Source of the DNA: Flavobacterium sp. N502536
GTDB lineage: Bacteria > Bacteroidota > Bacteroidia > Flavobacteriales > Flavobacteriaceae
DNA length: 64,000 nucleotides
Direction: 5' to 3'
Assembly (NCBI RefSeq): GCF_025947345.1
Contig: NZ_CP110011.1
Span: 2,356,001-2,420,000, forward strand
How positions within the stretch are numbered: position 1 is the stretch's first letter; each line of letters begins with the position of its first letter. This document shows positions 36,871 through 44,072 of the stretch, piece after piece. Under the pieces are notes generated by a model, which was not told where the DNA came from, searched no databases, and saw only the letters and a program-made list of their open reading frames with translations. Made by a program: the position numbers and the translations under genes.

Positions 36871-37191
36871 ATGGTTACAATTGAAACATTCAGAACCCTT
36901 GCATTGTCCTTTCCGGATGCAACAGAAGAACCTCATTTTGAGAAAACATCTTTTCGTATCAGCAAAAAAATATTCGCCACTTTTGATGAAAAGAACAACA
37001 CCGCCGTTTTAAAATTAAACGAAATCGACCAGTCTGTTTTTTGTGCTTCTAGCGAAATGATTTTTTATCCGGTTCCCAACAAATGGGGCAAGCAGGGCTG
37101 GACGATTGTAGCGCTTTCAAAAGTAAGACCCGAAATGTTTGAGGACGCTTTGATTCTTTCGTATCAAACTGTGGCATTCAAAAAAAAGTAG
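36871..37191 (+). CDS. MmcQ/YjbR-family protein
   Basis: 106 aa, the usual length. Seen: opening ETFRTLALSFPDATEEPHFEKTSFRI, then KIFATFDE, and a C-terminal GWTIVALSKV...ILSYQTVA. MmcQ/YjbR proteins have a CyaY-like alpha/beta fold and are often described as DNA-binding, but their role is not established. 54 bp after the Nudix regulator, same strand, so possibly cotranscribed. Confidence 0.88.
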   Translation: MVTIETFRTLALSFPDATEEPHFEKTSFRISKKIFATFDEKNNTAVLKLNEIDQSVFCASSEMIFYPVPNKWGKQGWTIVALSKVRPEMFEDALILSYQTVAFKKK

Positions 37192-37198
37192 CGTTGTA

Positions 37199-37810
37199 CT
37201 AGGGGTTTACAATAGTTCTGAACGTTAAATTGACTCTGGGTTTTGAAACCGTTTTTGTGGGAGGCAACCGATGCAACCAATGGGTTTGGGTAGTGCCTTT
37301 CATAACTAGTAAACTTCCGTGTTCTAAAAGTAAAGACACCGTTTCTTTGGTTTCTTTGTGTTTGAAGGCAAATTTCCGTTCAGCGCCGAAACTCACTGAG
37401 GCAATGGCACCGTTCTTTTTTAGATCTTTTTCGGCATCACTGTGCCACGCCATTCCTTCCTCACCGGAATGATATAAATTGAGCAGACAGGAATTAAATG
37501 TTTCTCCCGTTTTTTCTTCCATGATAGCTTTTAATTCCAGTAATTCTGGAGTCCATGAAAGTGCTTTTTTGGTCGTATTGGAGTAGGTATATTCAAAACC
37601 CGAATCGCCGTACCAGGCTACTTTTCGTTTGGTTAAAATTAGTTTACCAAAGATAACTGCTTCATCATTTTTCCATTCAATCGTGTCGAGAAGCACCTCT
37701 AAATAACGATTTGAGTCTGCTCTCGAAAAAAGCTTTCCGTAATAATTAACCGTCCCGTCTTTAGGAAGCAGATTCGTTGTTTCGTCGGTATGCGGATTAA
37801 ATAAGTCCAT
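37199..37810 (-). CDS. alkB: AlkB-like 2-oxoglutarate/Fe(II) dioxygenase
   Basis: Oxidative DNA/RNA dealkylase that removes 1-methyladenine/3-methylcytosine-type damage. Seen: the iron site HxD in AWHSDAE, the distal His in THWLHRLP, the 2-oxoglutarate-binding Arg in RVNLTFR, and SVSFGAERKFAFKHK typical of the ALKBH2/3-like branch. 203 aa is normal. Its start overlaps the upstream Ada zinc-domain gene by 14 bp, so both are translated from one mRNA. Part of an alkylation-repair cluster to 39902. Confidence 0.92.
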   Translation of the reverse strand: MDLFNPHTDETTNLLPKDGTVNYYGKLFSRADSNRYLEVLLDTIEWKNDEAVIFGKLILTKRKVAWYGDSGFEYTYSNTTKKALSWTPELLELKAIMEEKTGETFNSCLLNLYHSGEEGMAWHSDAEKDLKKNGAIASVSFGAERKFAFKHKETKETVSLLLEHGSLLVMKGTTQTHWLHRLPPTKTVSKPRVNLTFRTIVNP

Positions 37811-38042
37811 TTTTCCAGTTTTGATATTCGGTTTTCATGCAATGTCCGCAAGGTCGGAAACCATTTTTTTCGGCTTCTTCCCGAGTAGAAAAGAAAACCC
37901 GGTTTTCTCGTTTCATTCTTTTCCCGGAATTGCATTTTAGCGTTCCGTAGATCTTTAGTTTTCGGTTTCCACCGAAGCAAATTTCTACATTTTTAATTTT
38001 ACTTCGTAAATCCGAATCGGAAATTTTAGAGTGTTGGAGCAT
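37797..38042 (-). CDS. Stand-alone Ada-type metal-binding domain protein
   Basis: 81 aa. Resembles the N-terminal zinc domain of Ada, which accepts methyl groups from DNA phosphotriesters. Seen: LKCNSGKRMKRENRVFF, then EEAEKNGFRPCGHCM. Compared with E. coli Ada (CRPSC...CKRC) the second Cys of the first pair is replaced by Lys, leaving Cys37, Cys66 and Cys69 plus a Cys at 22 that might substitute. So the zinc site and methyl-acceptor function are uncertain. Overlaps alkB by 14 bp. The AraC/methyltransferase half of Ada is encoded separately at 39057-39902. Confidence 0.8.
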   Translation of the reverse strand: MLQHSKISDSDLRSKIKNVEICFGGNRKLKIYGTLKCNSGKRMKRENRVFFSTREEAEKNGFRPCGHCMKTEYQNWKNGLI

Positions 38043-38049
38043 TTTTTTT

Positions 38050-38207
38050 GAGGTTCTGAGGTTCTGAGGTTTTGAGGGGCAAAGGGGCAGAGGTGCAAAG
38101 GGACAAAGGTTTTTTTAAATCTCAATCAGAGATTTAATAGTGTCAAGGCATTTATTTTTAAGTTGCAAAAACTTAGAATCTTAGAGCCTTAGTACCTCAG
38201 AACCTCA
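38050..38207. repeat. Simple-repeat inverted pair in a spacer
   Basis: GAGGTTCTGAGGTTCTGAGG-type repeats at the left side and ACCTCAGAACCTCA at the right side can pair as an imperfect long hairpin, overlapping the end of the next gene. No ORF. Confidence 0.55.
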
Positions 38208-38918
38208 AGACAAAGCATCATGAAAAATAATCCCCAATGTATGTCGTTCACCCGAATGGATCTCGCTAACACCATGTTTCATAGCAGCGCGATAATATCC
38301 TTTTGTTCCTTTTACGGGTCTGAAATTGGTGGTAAAAACTAAAATGTCTCCTTTTTTAGGTTTCAGCACGATGGCTTTAGATTGTGCCCGCGGTGTTTGC
38401 TGTGTCAATACAAACTCACCGCCGGTAAAATCTTCGTCGGGTTCATTGAGAAAAAGTACAATTTGAATTGGAAAATAAATGTCTCCGTACAAATCCTGGT
38501 GCAAAGTATTGAAACCGCTTTTGCCGTATTTTAAAATTAAAACAGTCGCCTTAAATTGATGATTGGCATGGCATTGCTCCAGTAATTTTTCGTGCGTATC
38601 GGGGAAAACAGTTTGTATATTAAGGGCTTTCATCCAGGCGTTTGCAATGGGAGCCAATTTGGGGTAAATAGAAGTACGCAGGCTCTGGATTAAATCAGGC
38701 AGCGGATAATTGAAATATTTGTATTCGCCTAAGCCAAAACGGTAGCGTTCCATAACGACCGTTTTTCGGTATAAATCCGGATTGGAATAATCGGCTTTTA
38801 AAGCTTCGCATTGTTCGTTATGGAGCACATTCGGAATGATGGCAAATCCATTTTCGTGCATAGATTCGGTGATGCTGTCCCAATGAAGGGAAGCAATTTT
38901 TGAGGATATATTTTGCAT
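38205..38918 (-). CDS. 2OG-Fe(II) oxygenase superfamily protein
   Basis: About 237 aa from the preferred ATG at 38918 (MQNISSKIASLHWD); an ORF extension to 38954 exists. Seen: double-stranded beta-helix oxygenase motifs, HxD in LHQDLYGD, LFLNEPDEDFTGGEFVL, and the distal His/Arg in GERHTLGIIFHDA. Opening HENGFAIIPNVL is typical of PhyH/prolyl-hydroxylase-like proteins. Substrate unknown. It sits between the alkB pair and the Ada-like gene on the same strand, so a role in alkylation repair is possible but only by association. Confidence 0.85.
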   Translation of the reverse strand: MQNISSKIASLHWDSITESMHENGFAIIPNVLHNEQCEALKADYSNPDLYRKTVVMERYRFGLGEYKYFNYPLPDLIQSLRTSIYPKLAPIANAWMKALNIQTVFPDTHEKLLEQCHANHQFKATVLILKYGKSGFNTLHQDLYGDIYFPIQIVLFLNEPDEDFTGGEFVLTQQTPRAQSKAIVLKPKKGDILVFTTNFRPVKGTKGYYRAAMKHGVSEIHSGERHTLGIIFHDALS

Positions 38919-39056
38919 AATAATTTTAGATTGAGGTTTTTTTGCCGCTATCAAAGCGATAACGAACAGATGAAGTAATTCACGAATTTATTTTTCACAT
39001 TTTGAGAAAATCGATGCAGTAGCATTAGTTTAATTCGTGAATTCGTGGCAGAAGAA

Positions 39057-39902
39057 TTAAGGATTTATCTGTGCGCCTTCCCAGCCAATAATAGCCGTTT
39101 TACGGGTGTTCCCCCACATATATCCCCCAAAGGTTCCGGTGGATTGAATCACACGATGACAGGGGATCAGAAAAGCTACAGGATTGCTTCCAATAGCGGT
39201 TCCCACAGCGCGCGAAGCATTTGGTTTCTCAATTTGCTGCGCTATAGCACCGTAAGTAGAAAGTTGCCCCATTGGAATTTTTAAGAGCGTTTCCCAAACT
39301 TTCAATTGAAAATCGGTGCCTTTTAAATGCAGTTTAATTTCGGATAGTTTACTCCAGTCATTTTGAAAAATAAACAGTGCATTTTGCTGTATTAAATCCA
39401 GTTTTCGGGAAAAAACGGCGTTGGGGAATTTATGTTTTAAATCCTCAAAGCCTATTGCTTCACTTTCTGCAAAAGCCATAAAACAAACTCCCTTGAGGGT
39501 TGAAGCCACAATGATATTTCCAAACGGACTTTCTGCAAAACTGAAATTGATTTCTAAGTTCTTTCCCCCGTTTTTATACTCGGCAGGGGTCATGCCTTCA
39601 ATATTGACAAACAGATCGTGCAAGCGGCTGGTGCCCGAAAGACCAGTGTCAAAAGCGGCATCGAATAAAGTCGCCTGACGGTCTTCCTGAAGTATTTTTT
39701 TGGCATGTTCAACACTAATGTACTGCAAAAACTTCTTCGGACTTGTGCCGGCCCATTCCGTAAACAAACGTTGAAAGTGAAAAGGACTTAGATGCACTTT
39801 TTCGGCAACTTCATCAAGATTGGGCTGTGCTTTAAAATTGGCTTTGATATAATCAATTGCATCAGCAATCCGATTATAATTAATGTTTTCCTGTGTGTTC
39901 AT
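39057..39902 (-). CDS. AraC-type HTH fused to O6-alkylguanine-DNA methyltransferase (Ada-like)
   Basis: 281 aa. Seen: AraC-family double HTH at residues about 8-105 (YIKANFKAQPNLDEVAEKV, SPFHFQRLFTEWAG), then an O6-alkylguanine methyltransferase (about 115-280) with the acceptor Cys in IPCHRVI and helix GTAIGSNPVAF. The N-terminal zinc/phosphotriester domain of full Ada is missing and instead occurs as a small separate gene at 37797-38042. Repairs O6-methylguanine by suicide transfer and may activate alkylation genes; how it would sense damage without the zinc domain is open. Confidence 0.93.
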   Translation of the reverse strand: MNTQENINYNRIADAIDYIKANFKAQPNLDEVAEKVHLSPFHFQRLFTEWAGTSPKKFLQYISVEHAKKILQEDRQATLFDAAFDTGLSGTSRLHDLFVNIEGMTPAEYKNGGKNLEINFSFAESPFGNIIVASTLKGVCFMAFAESEAIGFEDLKHKFPNAVFSRKLDLIQQNALFIFQNDWSKLSEIKLHLKGTDFQLKVWETLLKIPMGQLSTYGAIAQQIEKPNASRAVGTAIGSNPVAFLIPCHRVIQSTGTFGGYMWGNTRKTAIIGWEGAQINP

Positions 39903-39978
39903 TTTCTTTCCATTTTATAAGGCAAATATCGACAGGTTTTTAAAGGTATAAAATCCGAAACTTGCGGAAGTAGTTTTT

Positions 39979-40063
39979 TGTTTCAGGTTTCAGGTTTCAC
40001 GTTCTGTTCAAACTTGAAACTTGAAACTTGAAACCTGAAACCTGAAACTTGAAACCTGAAACA
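39979..40063. repeat. Inverted heptamer array
   Basis: GTTTCAGGTTTCAGGTTTCA on the left pairs with TGAAACCTGAAACCTGAAAC on the right, with more GAAACTT units between. It fills the spacer between two minus-strand genes and could fold as a long hairpin. Confidence 0.7.
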
Positions 40064-40070
40064 ATTACCA

Positions 40071-40535
40071 CTACAGTTCTTTTTCCATCTTATAATTAAT
40101 CAGTTCAACCCCCAATCTTAGATTTCGCTGTTCGACTATTGAGGTAAAACCGTTTTTTTCGAAAAAGGGTTTAGCGGTGATACTGATGTCAGAGGTTATG
40201 ATTTTTGAATGTTGTTTCTTCGCTTCACGTTCTAATTCGATTAAGAGTGTATTGGCGATGCCTTGTCTTTGATAATCTTTGTGGATGTAGAAGAAATCAA
40301 TATAATTTCCGTCCTTCAAAGTTCCAAAACCAACAATCTTGGACTCGATAATAACCAATAAAACGATTTGTGTATGGATAACGGCTAACCAGCGCTCGGT
40401 ATTATGAACACCTGAAGTCCAGGCCTCAATTTGTGCAGGATTGTAATCGTTTTTACAAACAGCTTGTATGGTTTCGGTATACAATTGCTGCATTTCCGGT
40501 AAATCTGAAATTGTTGCTTTTCTGAAAGTTGTCAA
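40071..40535 (-). CDS. GNAT-family N-acetyltransferase
   Basis: About 154 aa from a TTG at 40535, which gives the usual N-terminus (TTFRKATISDLPEM). The open frame runs to 40589 but that part lies inside a perfect palindrome and adds no domain. Seen: GNAT motif A with FFYIHKDYQRQGIANTLL (acetyl-CoA loop Q-R-Q-G-I-A) and C-terminal FFEKNGF. Substrate unknown. Confidence 0.85.
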   Translation of the reverse strand: MTTFRKATISDLPEMQQLYTETIQAVCKNDYNPAQIEAWTSGVHNTERWLAVIHTQIVLLVIIESKIVGFGTLKDGNYIDFFYIHKDYQRQGIANTLLIELEREAKKQHSKIITSDISITAKPFFEKNGFTSIVEQRNLRLGVELINYKMEKEL

Positions 40536-40563
40536 AGTATTGATTTTTAGTGTGATGCGTGTC

Positions 40564-40589
40564 TTGATAGTATCAAATGATACTATCAA
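40564..40589. promoter_or_regulatory. Perfect 26-bp palindrome
   Basis: TTGATAGTATCA (40564-40575), AA, TGATACTATCAA (40578-40589). It lies between the SMR gene and the acetyltransferase on the same strand. It lacks a T-run, so an operator for a dimeric regulator is more likely than a terminator. Confidence 0.5.
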
Positions 40590-40607
40590 TTATTGATTTA
40601 AAATGCC

Positions 40608-40940
40608 CTAATGTGCCGTTGTCTTCGAAAAAACATTAATTACAACTACACCAATTAAGATCAGGGCTAATCCAATTATCGCCGGTAAATCAGGTATTTG
40701 TTTGAAGAAAATAGCGCCAATAATAGTGATTAATACAATACCAACTCCGGACCAAATGGCGTAGGCAATTCCGACCGGAATGGTTCTGATCGCAAAACTT
40801 AAAAAGTAAAATGCACCGCAGTAGCCAATAATGGTTATAATGCTTGGAATCAGTTTTGTAAATTCTTCCGATTTTTTTAAAGCCGAAGTAGCAATGATTT
40901 CAAACAGAATGGCAATTCCTAAAAAAAAGAAATTTTTCAT
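40608..40940 (-). CDS. Small multidrug resistance (SMR) family efflux protein
   Basis: Inner-membrane proton-driven exporter of cationic or guanidinium-like compounds. 110 aa, four hydrophobic helices. Seen: the essential Glu in helix 1 (ILFEIIATSALKKS), the signature AYAIWSGVGIVLI in helix 3, and GLALILIGVVVINVFS in helix 4. EmrE/QacE type rather than clearly Gdx type. Single gene with the acetyltransferase downstream on the same strand. Confidence 0.92.
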   Translation of the reverse strand: MKNFFFLGIAILFEIIATSALKKSEEFTKLIPSIITIIGYCGAFYFLSFAIRTIPVGIAYAIWSGVGIVLITIIGAIFFKQIPDLPAIIGLALILIGVVVINVFSKTTAH

Positions 40941-40971
40941 GCTTTTATTATTTTTATAAAGTTAGGTTTAA

Positions 40972-42054
40972 TTATTTAAGATTATTTTTTGCTGCAGCAA
41001 CAAGTATCAATTTATAACCGTTTTCGGTTCTTAAAAATTCAAGATGATCCTGTTTAAAGTCGGCTTTGTTTTTTGAGGTAATGACTATGTTTTTTAAGGG
41101 ATACATCCATTCTTTAGCTTCATTGCAATTGTTGAAGTAAGTTGTATATTCATCTGTTTCAAAAATAAATGGATTGAGTCCGTCATTTGATACAAAATAA
41201 TCCGTTTTAGCGTTTTTTAATTCTTCAAGTTTTAACTTTAGATAAGTATAATTCTGATGGATAAAGGCAGCTTTGGATTCATTTTTCCAGCCAGTTGGTT
41301 CTTTCCAGTAGGTGATTTTATCAAAGGAGTGCTGCTTTAAGTTCTTTTTTGATAAATCAGAAAGCAAACTGGTTTTTAACCACAATTTAAATTCTTTCTC
41401 ATAATTGATGAACGAATAATACTGACCGTCAACGCCGAGGAAATTTTCCCTTGTTTCGTCTTTACCTGGAGCTTTTGATTTTTCTAAAGAATAAAAATTA
41501 AGTTCGTCATGATAGGCAAAATTCTCAATTAAGATTTTATTGTGGGTGTCAATCAGATCTTCTTTTCCCCCGGACCAGCTAAAGTGTTCGTCGCCAAATT
41601 TCTTTTTAACAGCACCTTTTAAGGCGATAATCATTCCGTTTCGGGCTTTGGTCAGGGCGCTATATTCCGCAGGAATTGCAATTTTTCCGTCACCGTCAAA
41701 CATTCCTGTTAAGTCTGTTTTAGGGTCTGTAAAACGAATAAAACCTTCATTTTCACAATCAGGACCATTGTCAAAAATGTACAAACTGTCGCGTCCGACT
41801 ATTTTACCGGATTTACTGAGATAATAACTCTTCCAGCTTTGGCCAGTTTCTTCGGTGACGGCAATAATTTTGTCGAATTTACGGGCAGTAGTGAATCCCA
41901 TAAACTTTGGCGGTATCTGAATAGTTCCGTTCAGGTCTTTAAATCCGATATGGGTAGTGTCTTTGTCCCAAAACGCAATCCAGCTGTCTTTGTTTTGTGA
42001 CAGTACAGTATAATTGGTAAAAAGGAACACATATAGAAGGAGCAGACGTTTCAT
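40972..42054 (-). CDS. Secreted WG-repeat-like protein
   Basis: Start set at the ATG at 42054, which gives a clean signal peptide (MKRLLLLYVFLF...VLSQ); the open frame extends to 42138 without a signal. Seen: repeated units such as GFKDLNGTIQIPPKFMGF and MFDGDGKIAIPAEYSALT, in the style of WG/KWG repeats that form a beta-propeller-like surface. 360 aa. Function unknown; exported to the periplasm or beyond. Confidence 0.75.
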   Translation of the reverse strand: MKRLLLLYVFLFTNYTVLSQNKDSWIAFWDKDTTHIGFKDLNGTIQIPPKFMGFTTARKFDKIIAVTEETGQSWKSYYLSKSGKIVGRDSLYIFDNGPDCENEGFIRFTDPKTDLTGMFDGDGKIAIPAEYSALTKARNGMIIALKGAVKKKFGDEHFSWSGGKEDLIDTHNKILIENFAYHDELNFYSLEKSKAPGKDETRENFLGVDGQYYSFINYEKEFKLWLKTSLLSDLSKKNLKQHSFDKITYWKEPTGWKNESKAAFIHQNYTYLKLKLEELKNAKTDYFVSNDGLNPFIFETDEYTTYFNNCNEAKEWMYPLKNIVITSKNKADFKQDHLEFLRTENGYKLILVAAAKNNLK

Positions 42055-42152
42055 GAAAAGAAATTTACAGTAAAGATAAGGATAACGTTTTTGAAAAAAA
42101 GATATTGGTTTTTTGGAACAAAAAAATGTACTTTTCAAGAAAAAATAAATAA

Positions 42153-43994
42153 ATGAATAGAATTGTATTGATTTTGATGAGCTTTAGTCTTTCTGTGTTT
42201 TCCCAAAAAAAGCAACCAAGTAAAGAGGAGAAAGACATGATTTATGAAGTTACGTATAATGTAAATAAAGAAATTTTTAAAGCACCTAATTTCCCATTTA
42301 AAAAAGTAAAGGGAAAAATGGATGAAATTCAAAAGAAAGCAATTCAATCTGCTGAAGTGATAAATTCTTCAATAGATACAATTATCGCAAGAGGAATTTT
42401 GAAATTGGAAAAATCTAAGTATGGATACGACCTGTTGTTTAATTCACGCTTTCCTTCCTATTTTAAAGAAAATGATGAACCTTCTATTGTAGATTTTCAC
42501 CCTGTAACCAGCAAGCTGTTTAATCTGAAAAAAGAGTTGATTGAAATTCAGCATGTTGGGGGAACTTCTTTTGGAAGCGAGTTTTTGTATAAATACAAGA
42601 ACGGAAAAGAGGTTAATTTGAATTTTACGACGCTGCGTAAACAGGATCAGATCAACAATGCTATAGATTTTAAAAACAACAACGAACTTGACGAAATTAA
42701 AGGAAGTGTGGTTTACAATATTAAATTCATTACAGATTATGCTCAGGTAAAGCTTTCTCAAAAGGATATAGGAAGTACGTTTAAGTTGAATAACATTGAG
42801 TACAATTTAGTAGATGTTATAAACAATGTAGTTTTGATAGAGGCCGTTGATCTGAATAGCGATCGAAACAATAAGATGCGCTTGATAAATTATGATGAGT
42901 TGGGCAATGTATTGGTCAATTACAGCTATAATGAACTAGCAGAATTAAAGAAGAAAAATAAAAAAATCAATGATGAAAGGGCTGGTTTTGGTGATGTAAG
43001 AGGTAATATCAGTAAACGTGTTTTTGAGGCTCTTAAAGCTAATCCTACGATGAGTTTTGAAGAGTTTAAAAAATTATTTACGATAGACGATATAATAAAT
43101 GAAAAAAAGAACTACATCTTTATTCAGACTATTGCTCCAATTAAAAATGATTTTGTTCTTTTTGAACCTATTTATGGTATAGACAGGTCTTTTGAGATGG
43201 TTCCGAATCTGAAAGAGCCAGAACCAAAAAAAATGATGGCAGAAGATTACAATGCGCCACAATTATCTGCAGATTGGAATGAGAAACTATTCGGAAATAT
43301 TAAAGAATACACAGAGAACTTTTACTATGCAACAAAAAAGAACGGCAAATACGTAAAAGGTAAAATGCAAAATTATACCACGTATAAAAGGAATTCGAAT
43401 GGGGAGTTTGTTGAAGATAAAATGTTTCCTAAAAAGTCTGATTTTCCGGAGAACAAGTACAATAGTTTAAAGCAAAAGATCGAATCAATAGGTTACGATG
43501 ATGATGAAAAGATTACCGGAAGAACGATTTATAGTTATGATACCGGAAATAAATTATTGGAAGAGAAAAGTTATTTTTCGGATAATGATACTTTAAGAAG
43601 TTTAGTAAAGTATGTGTATAGTAAAAATCAAGTTGTAAAAACAAGCTTTTCTTATGATTATCAGGGAGGAGAAACGAAAATTTCAGAGTCTGAGGATGTG
43701 TTAGTGTATGATGAAAGAGGAAATCTTATAGAAGAACATTCGAAGAATAATAAAGAGGATTCTGTGTATTTGGATGAAATGGTAATTTATAGAAAATACA
43801 ACTCTGATAATAGAAGAATAGAAGAATCAGGTTCGGATACTTTTTTCGGGGATGGGAAAGTTAAATTGAGTACAAAACTGGAATATCTTAAGATTGACAA
43901 TCAAAAAAACTGGACCGAAATGTTTATTGAGGGAGGGTTAAGTTCAGAAAAACCAGAAGCTAATTTTGTTGAGCGAGTTTTTGTCTATGAATAA
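42153..43994 (+). CDS. Secreted hypothetical protein, 613 aa
   Basis: Not recognised. Signal peptide MNRIVLILMSFSLSVFSQ, then a charged soluble protein. The C-terminal third has repeated short beta units (RTIYSYDTGNKLLEE, DVLVYDERGNLIEE, YRKYNSDNRRIEE) like those in Bacteroidota repeat proteins related to YD/RHS-type strands. Low GC compared with neighbours. Divergent from the WG-repeat gene with about 100 bp between starts. Confidence 0.65.
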   Translation: MNRIVLILMSFSLSVFSQKKQPSKEEKDMIYEVTYNVNKEIFKAPNFPFKKVKGKMDEIQKKAIQSAEVINSSIDTIIARGILKLEKSKYGYDLLFNSRFPSYFKENDEPSIVDFHPVTSKLFNLKKELIEIQHVGGTSFGSEFLYKYKNGKEVNLNFTTLRKQDQINNAIDFKNNNELDEIKGSVVYNIKFITDYAQVKLSQKDIGSTFKLNNIEYNLVDVINNVVLIEAVDLNSDRNNKMRLINYDELGNVLVNYSYNELAELKKKNKKINDERAGFGDVRGNISKRVFEALKANPTMSFEEFKKLFTIDDIINEKKNYIFIQTIAPIKNDFVLFEPIYGIDRSFEMVPNLKEPEPKKMMAEDYNAPQLSADWNEKLFGNIKEYTENFYYATKKNGKYVKGKMQNYTTYKRNSNGEFVEDKMFPKKSDFPENKYNSLKQKIESIGYDDDEKITGRTIYSYDTGNKLLEEKSYFSDNDTLRSLVKYVYSKNQVVKTSFSYDYQGGETKISESEDVLVYDERGNLIEEHSKNNKEDSVYLDEMVIYRKYNSDNRRIEESGSDTFFGDGKVKLSTKLEYLKIDNQKNWTEMFIEGGLSSEKPEANFVERVFVYE

Positions 43995-44013
43995 GAAGTG
44001 ATACTAAAAAACA

Positions 44014-44047
44014 AACCCCGACAGGTTTTTTAAAACTTGTCGGGGTT
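44014..44047 (-). terminator. Terminator after the patatin gene
   Basis: AACCCCGACA with TGTCGGGGTT around a T/A-rich loop; on the minus strand the stem is followed by TTTGTTTTTT. Lies 25 bp past the patatin stop. Confidence 0.8.
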
Positions 44048-44072
44048 GAAAGATAGTAATGGTTTAATTTTC

